A program made the position numbers and the translations under genes. From a virus, in the IMG/VR virus record IMGVR_UViG_3300020034_000007, positions 1 to 64,000 of that record: a stretch of DNA of 64,000 bases; one strand, written 5' to 3'. The notes below the pieces were generated by a model that saw nothing but the letters and a program-made list of their open reading frames with translations, did not search any database and was not told the DNA's origin. Below, piece after piece: positions 36,838 through 44,921 of this stretch (position 1 is its first letter; every line of letters begins with the position of its first letter).

Positions 36838-38286
36838 CTAGAAAGGCAGGTTGGGCATCGGTACCACGTTGGGCGGACTTTGCCTGCTGGTGGTATCGAC
36901 ACTGCTGATAACAGTTCCTTCGACTTCTCTCGGTTGAGCCCCACCACGAGTCAGAATCCCTTCAATCATCTGCGGAGAAATTTCATCCCGCTTGTAGCCC
37001 TGTTGTTCCAACTCGCGAATCGCGGCGGCGACAATCTGACGTGGATCACCAAAGGCAATCGAAGCATTACCGCCTGAACCAACATTAACCTGAACCTTCG
37101 GCGACCGAAGAGTCGGATCAATCAGCTTCGCCAGGTGTTCACCCTGATCAGAAATGGTCTTAGCAATACGAGTCACTTCAGGATCAAGACCCATATACTC
37201 TTCCATCTCCAGTCCCTTTTCTAGCCGATTAGACTGGATCTGTACTACCGCAGCCAGGCCATCGATAATCGAATCGACATCACGAGTACGAAAGTAGGAT
37301 GAAAGTTCCTTCGGCTCAGACTTAGGCACAGTACATACCGACCCTTCGCGATAGAACTTACAGACTACATTAAATGAACAGGAATTGCAAACGTACTTAT
37401 CTCCCGGCTTGGGGTCTAGCTTAATCTTACTCTTAGAATTCCTCATAAACAGATTTAAAGATTCTTCAGGTTCGTAATTCGCATCTGGTGTACTACTGTC
37501 AACAGTACTAGATTTAAAGGATAACTTGATATCCTTGTTAAAGTATTGAGACCCCCACCGAGCTGCACGGATATTAAACATACATCGATTGCGAGGATCC
37601 ATAAGATCGACTGGCTTGAATCCCATAAGGCGAATCCACTCACGGTATGGCTCTACGTTCTGCTTTGTTGGATTCAGCAACTTTCCAGTAGGAAGATGAA
37701 TCTCACCCATCGCAGCACGATTCCTGGCCTCCCAATCAAAGGCCTTGAATCCAATACGATTAAGAAGCACCCACCCTGATGGTCCATGGATGTGCAAAAT
37801 AGCTTCTGGGTATTCATCCTGAAGCTCCTTGCAGAACCTCAAAAACATCTTACCTGGACCCATCTTAAGATCAGGAAAGTTCATCACAATAACTCTATGT
37901 TCCTGACCATAAACTGGACGCTCCAAGACGTCAGTCTCATCGTCTGCGCAAAGTTCAAGATCTTTACCAACATCGTTAGCCATATAGCTTTCAAGTACAG
38001 CCTCATCCTCGCCATATTGCCAGGTTGGATAAACTGCAATGGGATCATGCTGTGTAGGACTGTACTCAGCTGTACCCTGTGTTCCACAGACCATAAGTCT
38101 ATAAGGAACAGTAGAGCCGCCGAAATAAAGGTTAGCCCATCCCTGAACATCTTTAATCTTCTTGCGGACAATCCAGCCGTAATCAAAGATTACATTTCGC
38201 TCGTTACACTCTAAGAGTTCTTTGATATAATTGGACGGATTCCGCCACCAGAGTTCGCTAGTCACGTAAGCCACCGTAACCGCCAT
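36838..38286 (-). CDS. First gene of the late operon: conserved protein with Cys cluster
   Basis: The ATG at 38286 (482 aa) is preferred to an in-frame TTG 15 bp earlier; neither has a clear ribosome site. The N-terminal ~220 residues mix strands and helices (VMNFPDLKMGPGKMFLRFCK, LHIHGPSGWVLLNR). A knuckle CNSCSFNVVCKFYREGSVC lies at ~299-317. The C-terminal ~130 residues look disordered or helical. Position before the terminase would suit a small-terminase-like or packaging regulator, but this is only context. A large hairpin lies 15 bp upstream of the start. Confidence 0.55.
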   Translation of the reverse strand: MAVTVAYVTSELWWRNPSNYIKELLECNERNVIFDYGWIVRKKIKDVQGWANLYFGGSTVPYRLMVCGTQGTAEYSPTQHDPIAVYPTWQYGEDEAVLESYMANDVGKDLELCADDETDVLERPVYGQEHRVIVMNFPDLKMGPGKMFLRFCKELQDEYPEAILHIHGPSGWVLLNRIGFKAFDWEARNRAAMGEIHLPTGKLLNPTKQNVEPYREWIRLMGFKPVDLMDPRNRCMFNIRAARWGSQYFNKDIKLSFKSSTVDSSTPDANYEPEESLNLFMRNSKSKIKLDPKPGDKYVCNSCSFNVVCKFYREGSVCTVPKSEPKELSSYFRTRDVDSIIDGLAAVVQIQSNRLEKGLEMEEYMGLDPEVTRIAKTISDQGEHLAKLIDPTLRSPKVQVNVGSGGNASIAFGDPRQIVAAAIRELEQQGYKRDEISPQMIEGILTRGGAQPREVEGTVISSVDTTSRQSPPNVVPMPNLPF

Positions 38287-38300
38287 ATGGACTAGAAGCA

Positions 38301-38353
38301 AAGTATTGCCCGGTAAAAAATCCGCGACGCTCGGACCTTACCGGGCAATACTT
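38301..38353. terminator. 16-bp perfect hairpin just upstream of the late operon
   Basis: AAGTATTGCCCGGTAA (38301-38316) pairs with TTACCGGGCAATACTT (38338-38353), 21-nt loop. In the - strand transcript it ends 15 nt before the first start codon, so it may be a leader attenuator, an insulator against antisense transcription, or an operator. Confidence 0.6.
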
Positions 38354-38367
38354 GTCTAGGAGATGCT

Positions 38368-38406
38368 AGGCGGGGAGGGTCAGTCTCGACACCTCCCTCC
38401 CCGCCT
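38368..38406. terminator. 12-bp GC-rich hairpin in the divergent region
   Basis: AGGCGGGGAGGG (38368-38379) pairs with CCCTCCCCGCCT (38395-38406), 15-nt loop. Very stable and without a U-tract; a likely insulator between the two divergent units. Confidence 0.6.
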
Positions 38407-38599
38407 GCAGGTGGCCTACCCCTGGGGTGGGTCTGCGCATTGCCTACCCTACACGTGCGCACGCGGACCCCGCAACGGCCGACACGCCGGACCCGTGGGC
38501 CGCGTGGACATGATCACCCACCACCCGATAGGCTAGGGGTCCGCGCTTCGCACGCGCGAATTTAACAACGGGCCAAATGGTCTATCTGGGGAGACAGCC

Positions 38600-39412
38600 T
38601 TGAGCGAAGAACTGGCTAACGCTATTGCCAAAAGGTTCTTGGCTCGGAGAGATGTAAAAGCCGTTCAGTACAGCAATGGCGCATACTCACCGATCCGCGA
38701 ACCGTGGACACGCGAAGATCTCGATAATCACCTCGCTGGCACAAGGACATTCGGCCACTATCTGATTAATCCAGAAGATCGATGCAAACTACTTTGCTTT
38801 GACGTCGACCTGGAAAAGGATGGTGTGCTACCATGGGATCCAGAGTGTAGTACCTGGTTCACTGTAGCCGAAGAAAAAGACGCCAATGGTTCTGTTGTTC
38901 CCACCTCGGGTCTTCGTGGTGCCTGGCATGACAGATCTCATCCGGGGCGTATCTGGATGAAGACTCAATTTAAGCTCATGGCGAACATCCTTGCTACCGG
39001 AATCAAAGACCACTTAGGCATCGATGTAGCTGTCGCCTATTCGGGCAATAAGGGCGTCCACGTCTACGGCTTCTTTGGTAAGGAAATCGATTCTGACGCT
39101 GCCCGTGAAGGGGCGTTAATCGTACTAGACTCAATCGGTGAATTCCACGCCAGTCGCGGTCAGGTCTTCTTCAAGCATAACGATGAAAACTACATCACAG
39201 GCTTTCCAAATCTTAGTATTGAAATATACCCCAAGCAAGATTCCATAGCTAACAAAGATCTCGGCAACCTTCTTAGACTTCCCCTTGGTCGTAATCAGAA
39301 GTCCCCACAGGACCCTACGTTCTTTGTTGACATGAGCACCGGGGCAGATCAGTTCGGTCCCGTTGATGCCCTCAAGGCGATGTCGCCTGGTTACGATGCT
39401 TGGACGGCCTAG
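38600..39412 (+). CDS. Archaeo-eukaryotic-type primase (AEP/PrimPol-like)
   Basis: 270 residues from TTG 38600, with GGGGAGA 6-12 nt upstream. Catalytic signatures in order: LLCFDVDLEKDG (D68, D70 metal ligands), AYSGNKGVHVYGFF (SGxKGxH, H154) and LSIEIYPKQD (E208), then NLLRLPLG. These are the three motifs of AEP-superfamily primase-polymerases, which make primers and often extend them. With the next gene (zinc finger plus helicase) it forms a two-gene replication-initiation module, transcribed away from the late operon. Confidence 0.85.
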   Translation: MSEELANAIAKRFLARRDVKAVQYSNGAYSPIREPWTREDLDNHLAGTRTFGHYLINPEDRCKLLCFDVDLEKDGVLPWDPECSTWFTVAEEKDANGSVVPTSGLRGAWHDRSHPGRIWMKTQFKLMANILATGIKDHLGIDVAVAYSGNKGVHVYGFFGKEIDSDAAREGALIVLDSIGEFHASRGQVFFKHNDENYITGFPNLSIEIYPKQDSIANKDLGNLLRLPLGRNQKSPQDPTFFVDMSTGADQFGPVDALKAMSPGYDAWTA

Positions 39413-41238
39413 GAATGACTGTACCTAATCTTGACAAATTTGAAGCTGCGATCGCTGCACGCCGTGCCGAGAAAGAGGCACGACAGGAGTTTCAAAGAAT
39501 CAAGAAGGCTACAGCTGACCCTGACCTTGTTCCACAATTACAGTTTGAACGCAAGCCCGAAGATGACCTGATCGATCAGGCGCTAACCAACCTATCGATA
39601 GTTGAGGCGTACAATCGCTGGTGCGGCAAGATGAAGCCAGCTAAGCGCTCAGGTCAAACTGAAGGTGTCATGATCTCGTGCCCTATTCCGGGGCACAGAG
39701 ACTCTAATCCCAGTGCATGGGCCAATACCGAGAAGAATACCTGGTTCTGTGGAGCCTGTAATACCGGCGGTGACATCTACGATATTGCTGCTTACCACTT
39801 GAATCTGCCTGTACCTGGTTACAAAGAAGGTAAGCAGTTCCACGATCTTCGTAGGTCAATGGTTCAAGATCTTGGCTACGTCGTCCAGAGATCAGATGAT
39901 ATCAAGATTCCGGATAACATCTACAAGCCAGCACCAGTAACAGAGATTATTGACAACTCGCCATCGATTGAAGAACTAGAAGCAGAGATTTTCCCTAGCC
40001 TTAACTGGCGTGATATTGTTCCAGAAGATAGCTTCATCTATCAGTATGTGAATGCCTGTTCGATAGATGATGCCGCAGAAGAATACCACTTCTGGAACGC
40101 TATGGTGGCAGTTGGTTTAGCTGTAGGTCGAGATGTAAGTCTCATGGACTTCAAGCCGGTCTATGGCAACCTGCTACTATGCCTACTTGGTAAGTCAGGT
40201 GACCGAAAGTCTCGATCTCAAGGACACCTTAAGACTTTACTGGAAATGGCTATACCATACGATTATTCTAGTGACGTCTCTAAAGGTATCAAACCAATTC
40301 AGGGTACAGCATCTGGTGAAGCCTTGATTCGTGGATTCTACCGCCCAATCTTTGACAGTATGAATCCAAAGATGGTTCTTGATTATTCAAGAATCCGTGG
40401 TCTGGTAGAGTTTCCAGAACTCTCTAGCCTTATTCATAGAACCGAAAGAATGGGCTCTACTCTTAAAGATATACTTCTTCAGTTCTCTGACGGAGATGAT
40501 CGCATCTCGAATCACTCCATTACCAATGGAGAGAGTTTTGCCAAGCATTCGTTCGCATCAGTAATTACTACCACCCAGCCCGATTCACTGAAACATCTCA
40601 TTAGCGAAGAAGATACTGGTAATGGTTTTCTGAATCGCTGGCTGTTTGCATCTGGTACACCAAAGAAAAAGATTGCAGTAGGTGGAGCAACTATCGATCT
40701 ACTAGACGCAGGAGTCTCACTGCAGAATATCCACGGTCAACTGCCGCGCTCTGTGGGATGGAGCGAAAATGGACTCAAGGCTTTCTCGGACCACTTCTAT
40801 ACAGAGCTAGACGACATTGCTGACAAGAGTCCAATCCTTACGAGGTTGGATCTTCTCGAAAAGAAACTACTTTTATTGCTAGCAATAAACGAAAACCTTA
40901 ATGAAATCGATGAGTCTACAGTAGAGTCAATGCTCAAGATGCACAGTTATCTGCTGAGTACATACGAGACAACAGCACGTAACACAGTACGACAGAGTAT
41001 CAATGGCGAGATTTACAACGAACTCATCAGGCACATTCAGAGACTAACGCCAAAGATGCCCTTCGGGCCCACTAAGAAAAATATCAAAGACCGTCTAGCT
41101 CGTAAGAATTATGATCCAGCAGTAGTTCAAAAGATGTTCGAATTACTTTCCAAAAATGATGATATACAAATTTCTAAGGGTGACGACAACAAGCCTGGTC
41201 CAAAAACCGATCACTTCAAGTGGATCGGAACTAGCTAA
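39400..41238 (+). CDS. CHC2 zinc-finger / RecA-fold replicative helicase-like ATPase
   Basis: 612 residues; start at TTG 39400 (overlapping the primase) or ATG 39415. A CHC2-type primase zinc finger lies at 94-120 (C94-x4-H99-x17-C117-x2-C120, ending CGACNTGGDIYDI). From ~225 there is a DUF3987-like P-loop ATPase with Walker A LLGKSGDRKS (263-271), Walker B-like LVEFPELS and a FLNRWLFA block. A winged-helix-like C-terminus follows. The likely role is loading or helicase function paired with the AEP primase. The stop overlaps the stop of the convergent gene. Confidence 0.8.
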   Translation: MDGLGMTVPNLDKFEAAIAARRAEKEARQEFQRIKKATADPDLVPQLQFERKPEDDLIDQALTNLSIVEAYNRWCGKMKPAKRSGQTEGVMISCPIPGHRDSNPSAWANTEKNTWFCGACNTGGDIYDIAAYHLNLPVPGYKEGKQFHDLRRSMVQDLGYVVQRSDDIKIPDNIYKPAPVTEIIDNSPSIEELEAEIFPSLNWRDIVPEDSFIYQYVNACSIDDAAEEYHFWNAMVAVGLAVGRDVSLMDFKPVYGNLLLCLLGKSGDRKSRSQGHLKTLLEMAIPYDYSSDVSKGIKPIQGTASGEALIRGFYRPIFDSMNPKMVLDYSRIRGLVEFPELSSLIHRTERMGSTLKDILLQFSDGDDRISNHSITNGESFAKHSFASVITTTQPDSLKHLISEEDTGNGFLNRWLFASGTPKKKIAVGGATIDLLDAGVSLQNIHGQLPRSVGWSENGLKAFSDHFYTELDDIADKSPILTRLDLLEKKLLLLLAINENLNEIDESTVESMLKMHSYLLSTYETTARNTVRQSINGEIYNELIRHIQRLTPKMPFGPTKKNIKDRLARKNYDPAVVQKMFELLSKNDDIQISKGDDNKPGPKTDHFKWIGTS

Positions 41239-41438
41239 TCCCACACTATTCTGGTCCGGCCTGAATGGCCATGGACAGCTTCAACTGACTTAATGCCACG
41301 CCAATGAATAGTGAGCGTCGGCCATTCGCCTATCCACCTTAGGAACGCCAGGCCAAAGAAGGCGTATCCTCGGGCGATGTATCCAGTCCCAGAGACGCCG
41401 GATACATCTTCGTCTCGAATCAAGCGAAACGTACGCAC
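41235..41438 (-). CDS. Small conserved phage protein
   Basis: 67 residues: RLIRDEDVSGVSGTGYIARG, FFGLAFLRWIGEWPTL and VEAVHGHSGRTRIVWD. I recognise this pattern from small actinobacteriophage proteins of unknown function. Its TAG stop overlaps the TAA of the convergent helicase gene by two bases. Confidence 0.75.
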   Translation of the reverse strand: MRTFRLIRDEDVSGVSGTGYIARGYAFFGLAFLRWIGEWPTLTIHWRGIKSVEAVHGHSGRTRIVWD

Positions 41439-41441
41439 AGG

Positions 41442-41636
41442 TTACCCCTCAAGGTGGATTGACCCACTCGTGAGAATATAACCCGCTAACCAGAGGCTTT
41501 CAAGCCTAGTGAATCCTGCCGTTTGAAACGACAGAAACGCCTCATGAACAGCTGCTACGCTATCGCCTAGAGGACTCTCGCCAAACTGCTGGCTCATCTC
41601 TTCAGCCTTGGCTCGGATCTCTTCCTCACTTGCCAT
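41442..41636 (-). CDS. Small helical protein of unknown function
   Basis: 64 residues, mostly helical: MASEEEIRAKAEEMSQQFGE and VAAVHEAFLSFQTAGFTRLE-SLWLAGYI. The layout recalls short actinobacteriophage proteins resembling toxin-antitoxin or anti-repressor helices, but no function can be given. It overlaps the upstream gene end by 11 bp. Confidence 0.65.
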   Translation of the reverse strand: MASEEEIRAKAEEMSQQFGESPLGDSVAAVHEAFLSFQTAGFTRLESLWLAGYILTSGSIHLEG

Positions 41637-41766
41637 TCTTCTTGTCCTCTCTTGCGGCCTTCTTCTCGTATCTATTCAGCCTTCTCTGTGCCTTTTTTAA
41701 CTTTCTGTACGAGTCTTTGGCAGCTTCTGCCTGTGGATCAGGATCAGGACCCCAGATTTGTGCCAT
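41626..41766 (-). CDS. Small basic protein (46 aa)
   Basis: ATG 41766 is preferred because GGAGGG lies 8 nt upstream and it avoids a 100-bp overlap with the previous gene. The product is Lys/Arg/Glu-rich (YRKLKKAQRRLNRYEKKAAR), probably one helix. Unknown function. Confidence 0.6.
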   Translation of the reverse strand: MAQIWGPDPDPQAEAAKDSYRKLKKAQRRLNRYEKKAAREDKKNGK

Positions 41767-41780
41767 CTGTGCATTCCCTC

Positions 41781-42029
41781 CTAGGTATGGATAGGTTTGG
41801 GCGCCGGTAGCTCCGCAGTGATCACCGTTCGGCCGGATAGGACGGCACCACGGCGTGCCGGATCGATCCATGAATGCCATTCCGTGCCGTCATTGCACTC
41901 ATGCCAGTTCAGTGGGTGAGTCTTGCGCTTCATGCACCGAAGCCAGGCATGCTCTTGGTCGAAAGAGGTACAACGAACCTCATCCTTAAGCGGGGGGAGG
42001 CTTCTTTTCACTGATCCTACGCTTGACAC
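41781..42029 (-). CDS. Small Cys/His-containing protein
   Basis: 82 residues from a GTG at 42029 (a second GTG six codons on is possible). Pattern RCTSFDQEHAWLRCMKRKTH-PLNWHECNDGTEWHSW provides cysteines and histidines for a zinc site and resembles small actinobacteriophage proteins. Function unknown. Confidence 0.6.
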   Translation of the reverse strand: MSSVGSVKRSLPPLKDEVRCTSFDQEHAWLRCMKRKTHPLNWHECNDGTEWHSWIDPARRGAVLSGRTVITAELPAPKPIHT

Positions 42030-42034
42030 AGGTT

Positions 42035-42298
42035 TTACTTTCTTTTTGGTCCATAGGCAGCCGGGGGCGGACTCATCTTACCTCGGCACATCTGTTTAGC
42101 CATGGCTGGCTTGAAAATCATACCACATCTCATGCAAGCTACGTTAATCTTGGCCAGATGATCTGTGTTAATTGGAAGATCTTGATTCAATAGCTGCTCA
42201 ACAGTCTCTCTGTTGAAGGCAAATAGCATCTCAGCTATCCACAGATGAGCGAAGTTAGACTCTGCTTCTTTGGCCATTTCGGCGATGTCTACCGGCAT
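42035..42298 (-). CDS. Small protein with CxxC motif
   Basis: 87 residues; ATG 42298 chosen because AAAGGA lies upstream. A helical first half (WIAEMLFAFNRETVEQLLNQ) is followed by VACMRCGMIFKP and MCRGKMSPPPAAYG; CMRCG resembles a zinc knuckle. Unknown function. Confidence 0.6.
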   Translation of the reverse strand: MPVDIAEMAKEAESNFAHLWIAEMLFAFNRETVEQLLNQDLPINTDHLAKINVACMRCGMIFKPAMAKQMCRGKMSPPPAAYGPKRK

Positions 42299-42413
42299 TA
42301 CTGTCCTTTCTTTTAGAGATATAGAGCTGGATGGATCGGTAAAGACAGAGTAGTAACACGGCAGCGTTAGCACCCCAGATGGACCAGATAACTACCCACT
42401 GCCAGGCTAACAT
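42255..42413 (-). CDS. Small membrane protein (52 aa)
   Basis: ATG at 42413 overlaps the preceding stop (TGATG); GGAG lies upstream. One strong N-terminal transmembrane segment (MLAWQWVVIWSIWG, AAVLLLCLY) is followed by a basic tail (ISKRKDSNAGRHRRNG). Its end overlaps the start of the next gene by 44 bp in another frame. Unknown role; such phage peptides are often membrane-active or block superinfection. Confidence 0.55.
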   Translation of the reverse strand: MLAWQWVVIWSIWGANAAVLLLCLYRSIQLYISKRKDSNAGRHRRNGQRSRV

Positions 42414-42607
42414 CAGGAAAAACCCACTCCTCTTCTTATCATCTCAATTATAGATTTCTGCTGCTCTAAAGTTAACTTAGGCGGTAATGATTCATGGGGG
42501 CAGATAGTAAAATTCTCTTCGTCGTCATAAGTCTTACCGCACGGTGCACCCTCGGGCATTAACTTCTGCATGAATTGCCAGTACTCAACGTTACAGGTTA
42601 CTATCAC
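42413..42607 (-). CDS. Small Cys-containing protein
   Basis: 64 residues with CNVEYWQFMQKLMPEGAPCG then ICPHESLPPKLTL. C5, C23, C36 and H38 could form a zinc site. Overlapping starts and stops on both sides place it in a coupled string of small genes. Confidence 0.6.
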   Translation of the reverse strand: MIVTCNVEYWQFMQKLMPEGAPCGKTYDDEENFTICPHESLPPKLTLEQQKSIIEMIRRGVGFS

Positions 42608-42810
42608 TACGAAACCATTCTGTACTGAATCTCAACTTTCCAGAGACTCACAGCACCACTGAAATCCTTTTCCTGTGCACTTGCATCAATGCGTACAATA
42701 TCAATGCCCGACATACTCCCGAAGTATTCCTTAGCCTGCTTATGACAAGCATCCTTCGCTCTCAGTCGTGTGCCACCGAAAGCTTCTATTGATAAAAATT
42801 CAGGTATCAT
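42607..42810 (-). CDS. Small alpha/beta protein of unknown function
   Basis: 67 residues from ATG 42810 (AAAGGTGG upstream, ATGA overlap). IPEFLSIEAFGGTRLRAKDA and WKVEIQYRMV suggest a small alpha/beta fold with helix ACHKQAKEYFGSM. No family recognised. Confidence 0.6.
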   Translation of the reverse strand: MIPEFLSIEAFGGTRLRAKDACHKQAKEYFGSMSGIDIVRIDASAQEKDFSGAVSLWKVEIQYRMVS

Positions 42811-43001
42811 TACAAGTATTCCACCTTTCCTCGACCGATCGCATGAAAAGCACACAGATACATTTTACGAGTGTGCTTAACTTGGCCAGTTGTTGAATCA
42901 GTCTGCAATAGAGTTAAGTATCCTACAATTGAACCTTTACACTTATCTTGCTCTCCAGTTCGGTGCCATCTACTGCGATGATAACACTGAAGATCACTCA
43001 T
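42810..43001 (-). CDS. Small putative zinc protein
   Basis: 63 residues: QCYHRSRWHRTGEQDKCKG and YLCAFHAIGRG give a C-x-H ... C ... C-x2-H layout likely to bind zinc. Unknown function. Confidence 0.6.
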   Translation of the reverse strand: MSDLQCYHRSRWHRTGEQDKCKGSIVGYLTLLQTDSTTGQVKHTRKMYLCAFHAIGRGKVEYL

Positions 43002-43435
43002 TACCTTTTCTTTCCGTGCATGAAGGCGCGCGTGTAGTTGTAATCCATCTTGCGAGCAACCAGGTCATCAGCATCGTGCCCTAGTGTCTTAATCGTTTCT
43101 AATAGCCTGATGATACAGTCGGCTAGCTCATAAGGCGCACCCTCAGGCTTAAGCGCGCCTGCCAGGATCTTATCTAGTGAGATAAGATACACATAGGTCG
43201 CATGACGAACAGTCTCGCCCTTGATATACTTCTTTCCACCTGAGGTAAAGTCTTCCTTCACCTCATACCAAATTGAGGTTTCATCCTTGTCGAGCAACCG
43301 AGTCGCCTCGTAAGCCTCAGTGAGCTCCGTATGAGCCAATGCAATAGTGTCACCAAACGTTCTCGGGTTGTCATAGAAGCCCTGCTTACGAACGTAGTCG
43401 TAGAATTCGGTTGCTAGAGCGTCAAGTGGGCCCAT
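43001..43435 (-). CDS. MazG-like nucleotide pyrophosphohydrolase
   Basis: The ATG at 43435 has AGGAG ten bases upstream; another ATG at 43444 is too close to it. The 144-residue product carries the all-alpha NTP pyrophosphatase signature: HTELTEAYEA (two Glu three apart) and, about 65 residues later, YELADCIIRLLE (E-x2-D), the metal-binding four. Such phage enzymes trim NTP or dNTP pools or lower (p)ppGpp signalling. Confidence 0.8.
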   Translation of the reverse strand: MGPLDALATEFYDYVRKQGFYDNPRTFGDTIALAHTELTEAYEATRLLDKDETSIWYEVKEDFTSGGKKYIKGETVRHATYVYLISLDKILAGALKPEGAPYELADCIIRLLETIKTLGHDADDLVARKMDYNYTRAFMHGKKR

Positions 43436-43440
43436 GAGAA

Positions 43441-43806
43441 TCATTCTCCTGCCTCGGGGTGTATGTACAGCCAGTCGGGATTCAGCAGCCACCTGTCACC
43501 AACGAAGTCAATATCACCAGCTGATAGGTACCTACCGAAGTTCTTGTTGCGAGTACCTCCCCATATGATATAGAATCCCGGACAGTTCCGAGTCCAGTGA
43601 CGATAAGAAACATTACAGATAGAGCACTTAATTTGAGGACTCTCGGCCCGTAGTGAAACGGTATGATAGTAGACTGAACACTTAGAAACAGATCCTATGC
43701 CGGCGTCTAGAAAGTCTTTGTAGATGCTCTTGGGTACCTTTGGTGAGTCTAGAGTGATCCAGTTATCAGTACCGCGTTGTAGGTAACTCACGGTAGATTC
43801 TCCCAA
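43441..43806 (-). CDS. Zinc-motif paralogue 3 (CxxC-x10-C)
   Basis: 121 residues. It shares with the two upstream genes a core of CxxC, WT two residues before a third Cys (CSICNVSYRHWTRNC), then PG, an aromatic, and a later IDFVGDRW. An upstream His (YYHTV) may be the fourth ligand. Family unknown to me; zinc binding is inferred from spacing. Confidence 0.65.
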   Translation of the reverse strand: MGESTVSYLQRGTDNWITLDSPKVPKSIYKDFLDAGIGSVSKCSVYYHTVSLRAESPQIKCSICNVSYRHWTRNCPGFYIIWGGTRNKNFGRYLSAGDIDFVGDRWLLNPDWLYIHPEAGE

Positions 43807-44312
43807 ACGATATGAGTGCCATCCTCGTTAACACTTTCGTGATAGGTAGCTGCTCCTACTACAGTGAACGCCTCTTTTTGATTAGCTGCGATGGTATCTG
43901 CAACACATTTCTCGATCCACGGCTTATCGAACCACCAGTCGCCATCCTTGAAATCCAGTCTCGAACCCTGAACCCATGTCTGGGTTGTATCATTTATCCA
44001 AGAATAATAACCAGAGCAGTGAGTTGTCCAGCTGTCATAATACAATCCACACAGTAAACACTGATCGGTACCGATCTCCATAAAGTGATAGTGAGTCCAG
44101 ACCAAATTCTCACTGCCGAACTCAGTATGAAGCAGAACATCAGCCGGCACTAGCGGGTCGTTAGAACGTATCCAGCTGTGGTGATCTAAGTCTTCATCAG
44201 TGTTGACCTTGTCGCCTAACGCTGCATTCATCTGCTCGATTACACTGGTAGTTTGGGCGGTCGCTGAATCTAATACTTCGAAAGATACCTTCAAATCTTT
44301 ATAGTCGACCAT
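43788..44312 (-). CDS. Zinc-motif paralogue 2 (CxxC-x10-C)
   Basis: 174 residues. The core CLLCGLYYDSWTTHCSG, YSW and LDFKDGDWWF matches paralogues 1 and 3; HYHF precedes it by twelve residues. The N-terminal ~90 residues are helical then polar. It overlaps both neighbours. Unknown function. Confidence 0.68.
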   Translation of the reverse strand: MVDYKDLKVSFEVLDSATAQTTSVIEQMNAALGDKVNTDEDLDHHSWIRSNDPLVPADVLLHTEFGSENLVWTHYHFMEIGTDQCLLCGLYYDSWTTHCSGYYSWINDTTQTWVQGSRLDFKDGDWWFDKPWIEKCVADTIAANQKEAFTVVGAATYHESVNEDGTHIVWENLP

Positions 44313-44895
44313 GACGCCCTAACCTCTCCTTGGCACTCAAGTACTGCTCGAGCGATATACCCGTACCTCTTGGTGAACTGTTAGCCAGGTGACTATTGGC
44401 GAGATTCTTCTCGGCGGCGACTAGTCTAGCCGCTTCTCTCCAGGCATCCTTGTTAGCCTTGATATACCTATCTAGGAACTGCGGCTCGACAAACCACTCG
44501 CCCGCGTGAAAGTCCACCTGATTATGCATGACGCAGTCGTTAACAGTTCTACCTGAAATCCAGTCACCACTACCTGGACAGCTGGTAGTCCAGGTATTCT
44601 TAAGCATGCCACACCAAAGACAGCCCGCCCCGCCTCTTTTAAGAAAGTGCCAGTGAGACCAGAGGTTCGGACTGTGAGAGCCAACCAGCTCATCACGGAG
44701 AGGCGCTGGAACCTTGTCACTAGCACAGTTAACCCAGCCAGCGTTAGCCTTTTGTCTGCCGTAGTGCTCCATAGCCCTGTTCAGTACACTGTAACCTGGA
44801 TGCGTGTAGCGCGAGCCTGCCACGTCACTCCCCCAGAAGTAAGTTAACCTGCTTGCTATCGCGCGAATCATATCACGATAAACGCGCTCATGCAA
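44299..44895 (-). CDS. Zinc-motif paralogue 1 (CxxC-x10-C)
   Basis: 198 residues from TTG 44895 (an ATG at 44871 is the alternative). Core CLWCGMLKNTWTTSCPG, DW, VDFHAGEWF with HWHF upstream, as in the two following genes. C-terminal ~50 residues are helical (WREAARLVAAEKNLANSHL). The start codon lies inside an inverted repeat (44844-44904). Unknown function. Confidence 0.66.
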   Translation of the reverse strand: MHERVYRDMIRAIASRLTYFWGSDVAGSRYTHPGYSVLNRAMEHYGRQKANAGWVNCASDKVPAPLRDELVGSHSPNLWSHWHFLKRGGAGCLWCGMLKNTWTTSCPGSGDWISGRTVNDCVMHNQVDFHAGEWFVEPQFLDRYIKANKDAWREAARLVAAEKNLANSHLANSSPRGTGISLEQYLSAKERLGRHGRL

Positions 44896-44904
44896 GCAGG
44901 TTAA
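44844..44904. terminator. 13-bp inverted repeat around the start of paralogue 1
   Basis: TTAACCTGCTTGC (44844-44856) pairs perfectly with GCAAGCAGGTTAA (44892-44904), 35-nt loop with GCGCG-type inner pairing. It follows the protease gene stop (44922) and covers the start of the next gene, so it may act as a terminator, translational switch or operator. Confidence 0.5.
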
Positions 44905-44921
44905 TCTTGTAACACCTTAGA

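Larger units (their letters stand above)
38287..38599. promoter_or_regulatory. Divergent control region between late operon and replication genes
   Basis: 313 bp without a gene. It holds three inverted repeats: 38301-38316/38338-38353 (16 bp), 38368-38379/38395-38406 (12 bp) and 38462-38471/38536-38545 (10 bp). The middle is very GC-rich. It must contain promoters for both directions, but I see no convincing -35/-10 pair, so phage-specific or host alternative sigma promoters are likely. Confidence 0.55.
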
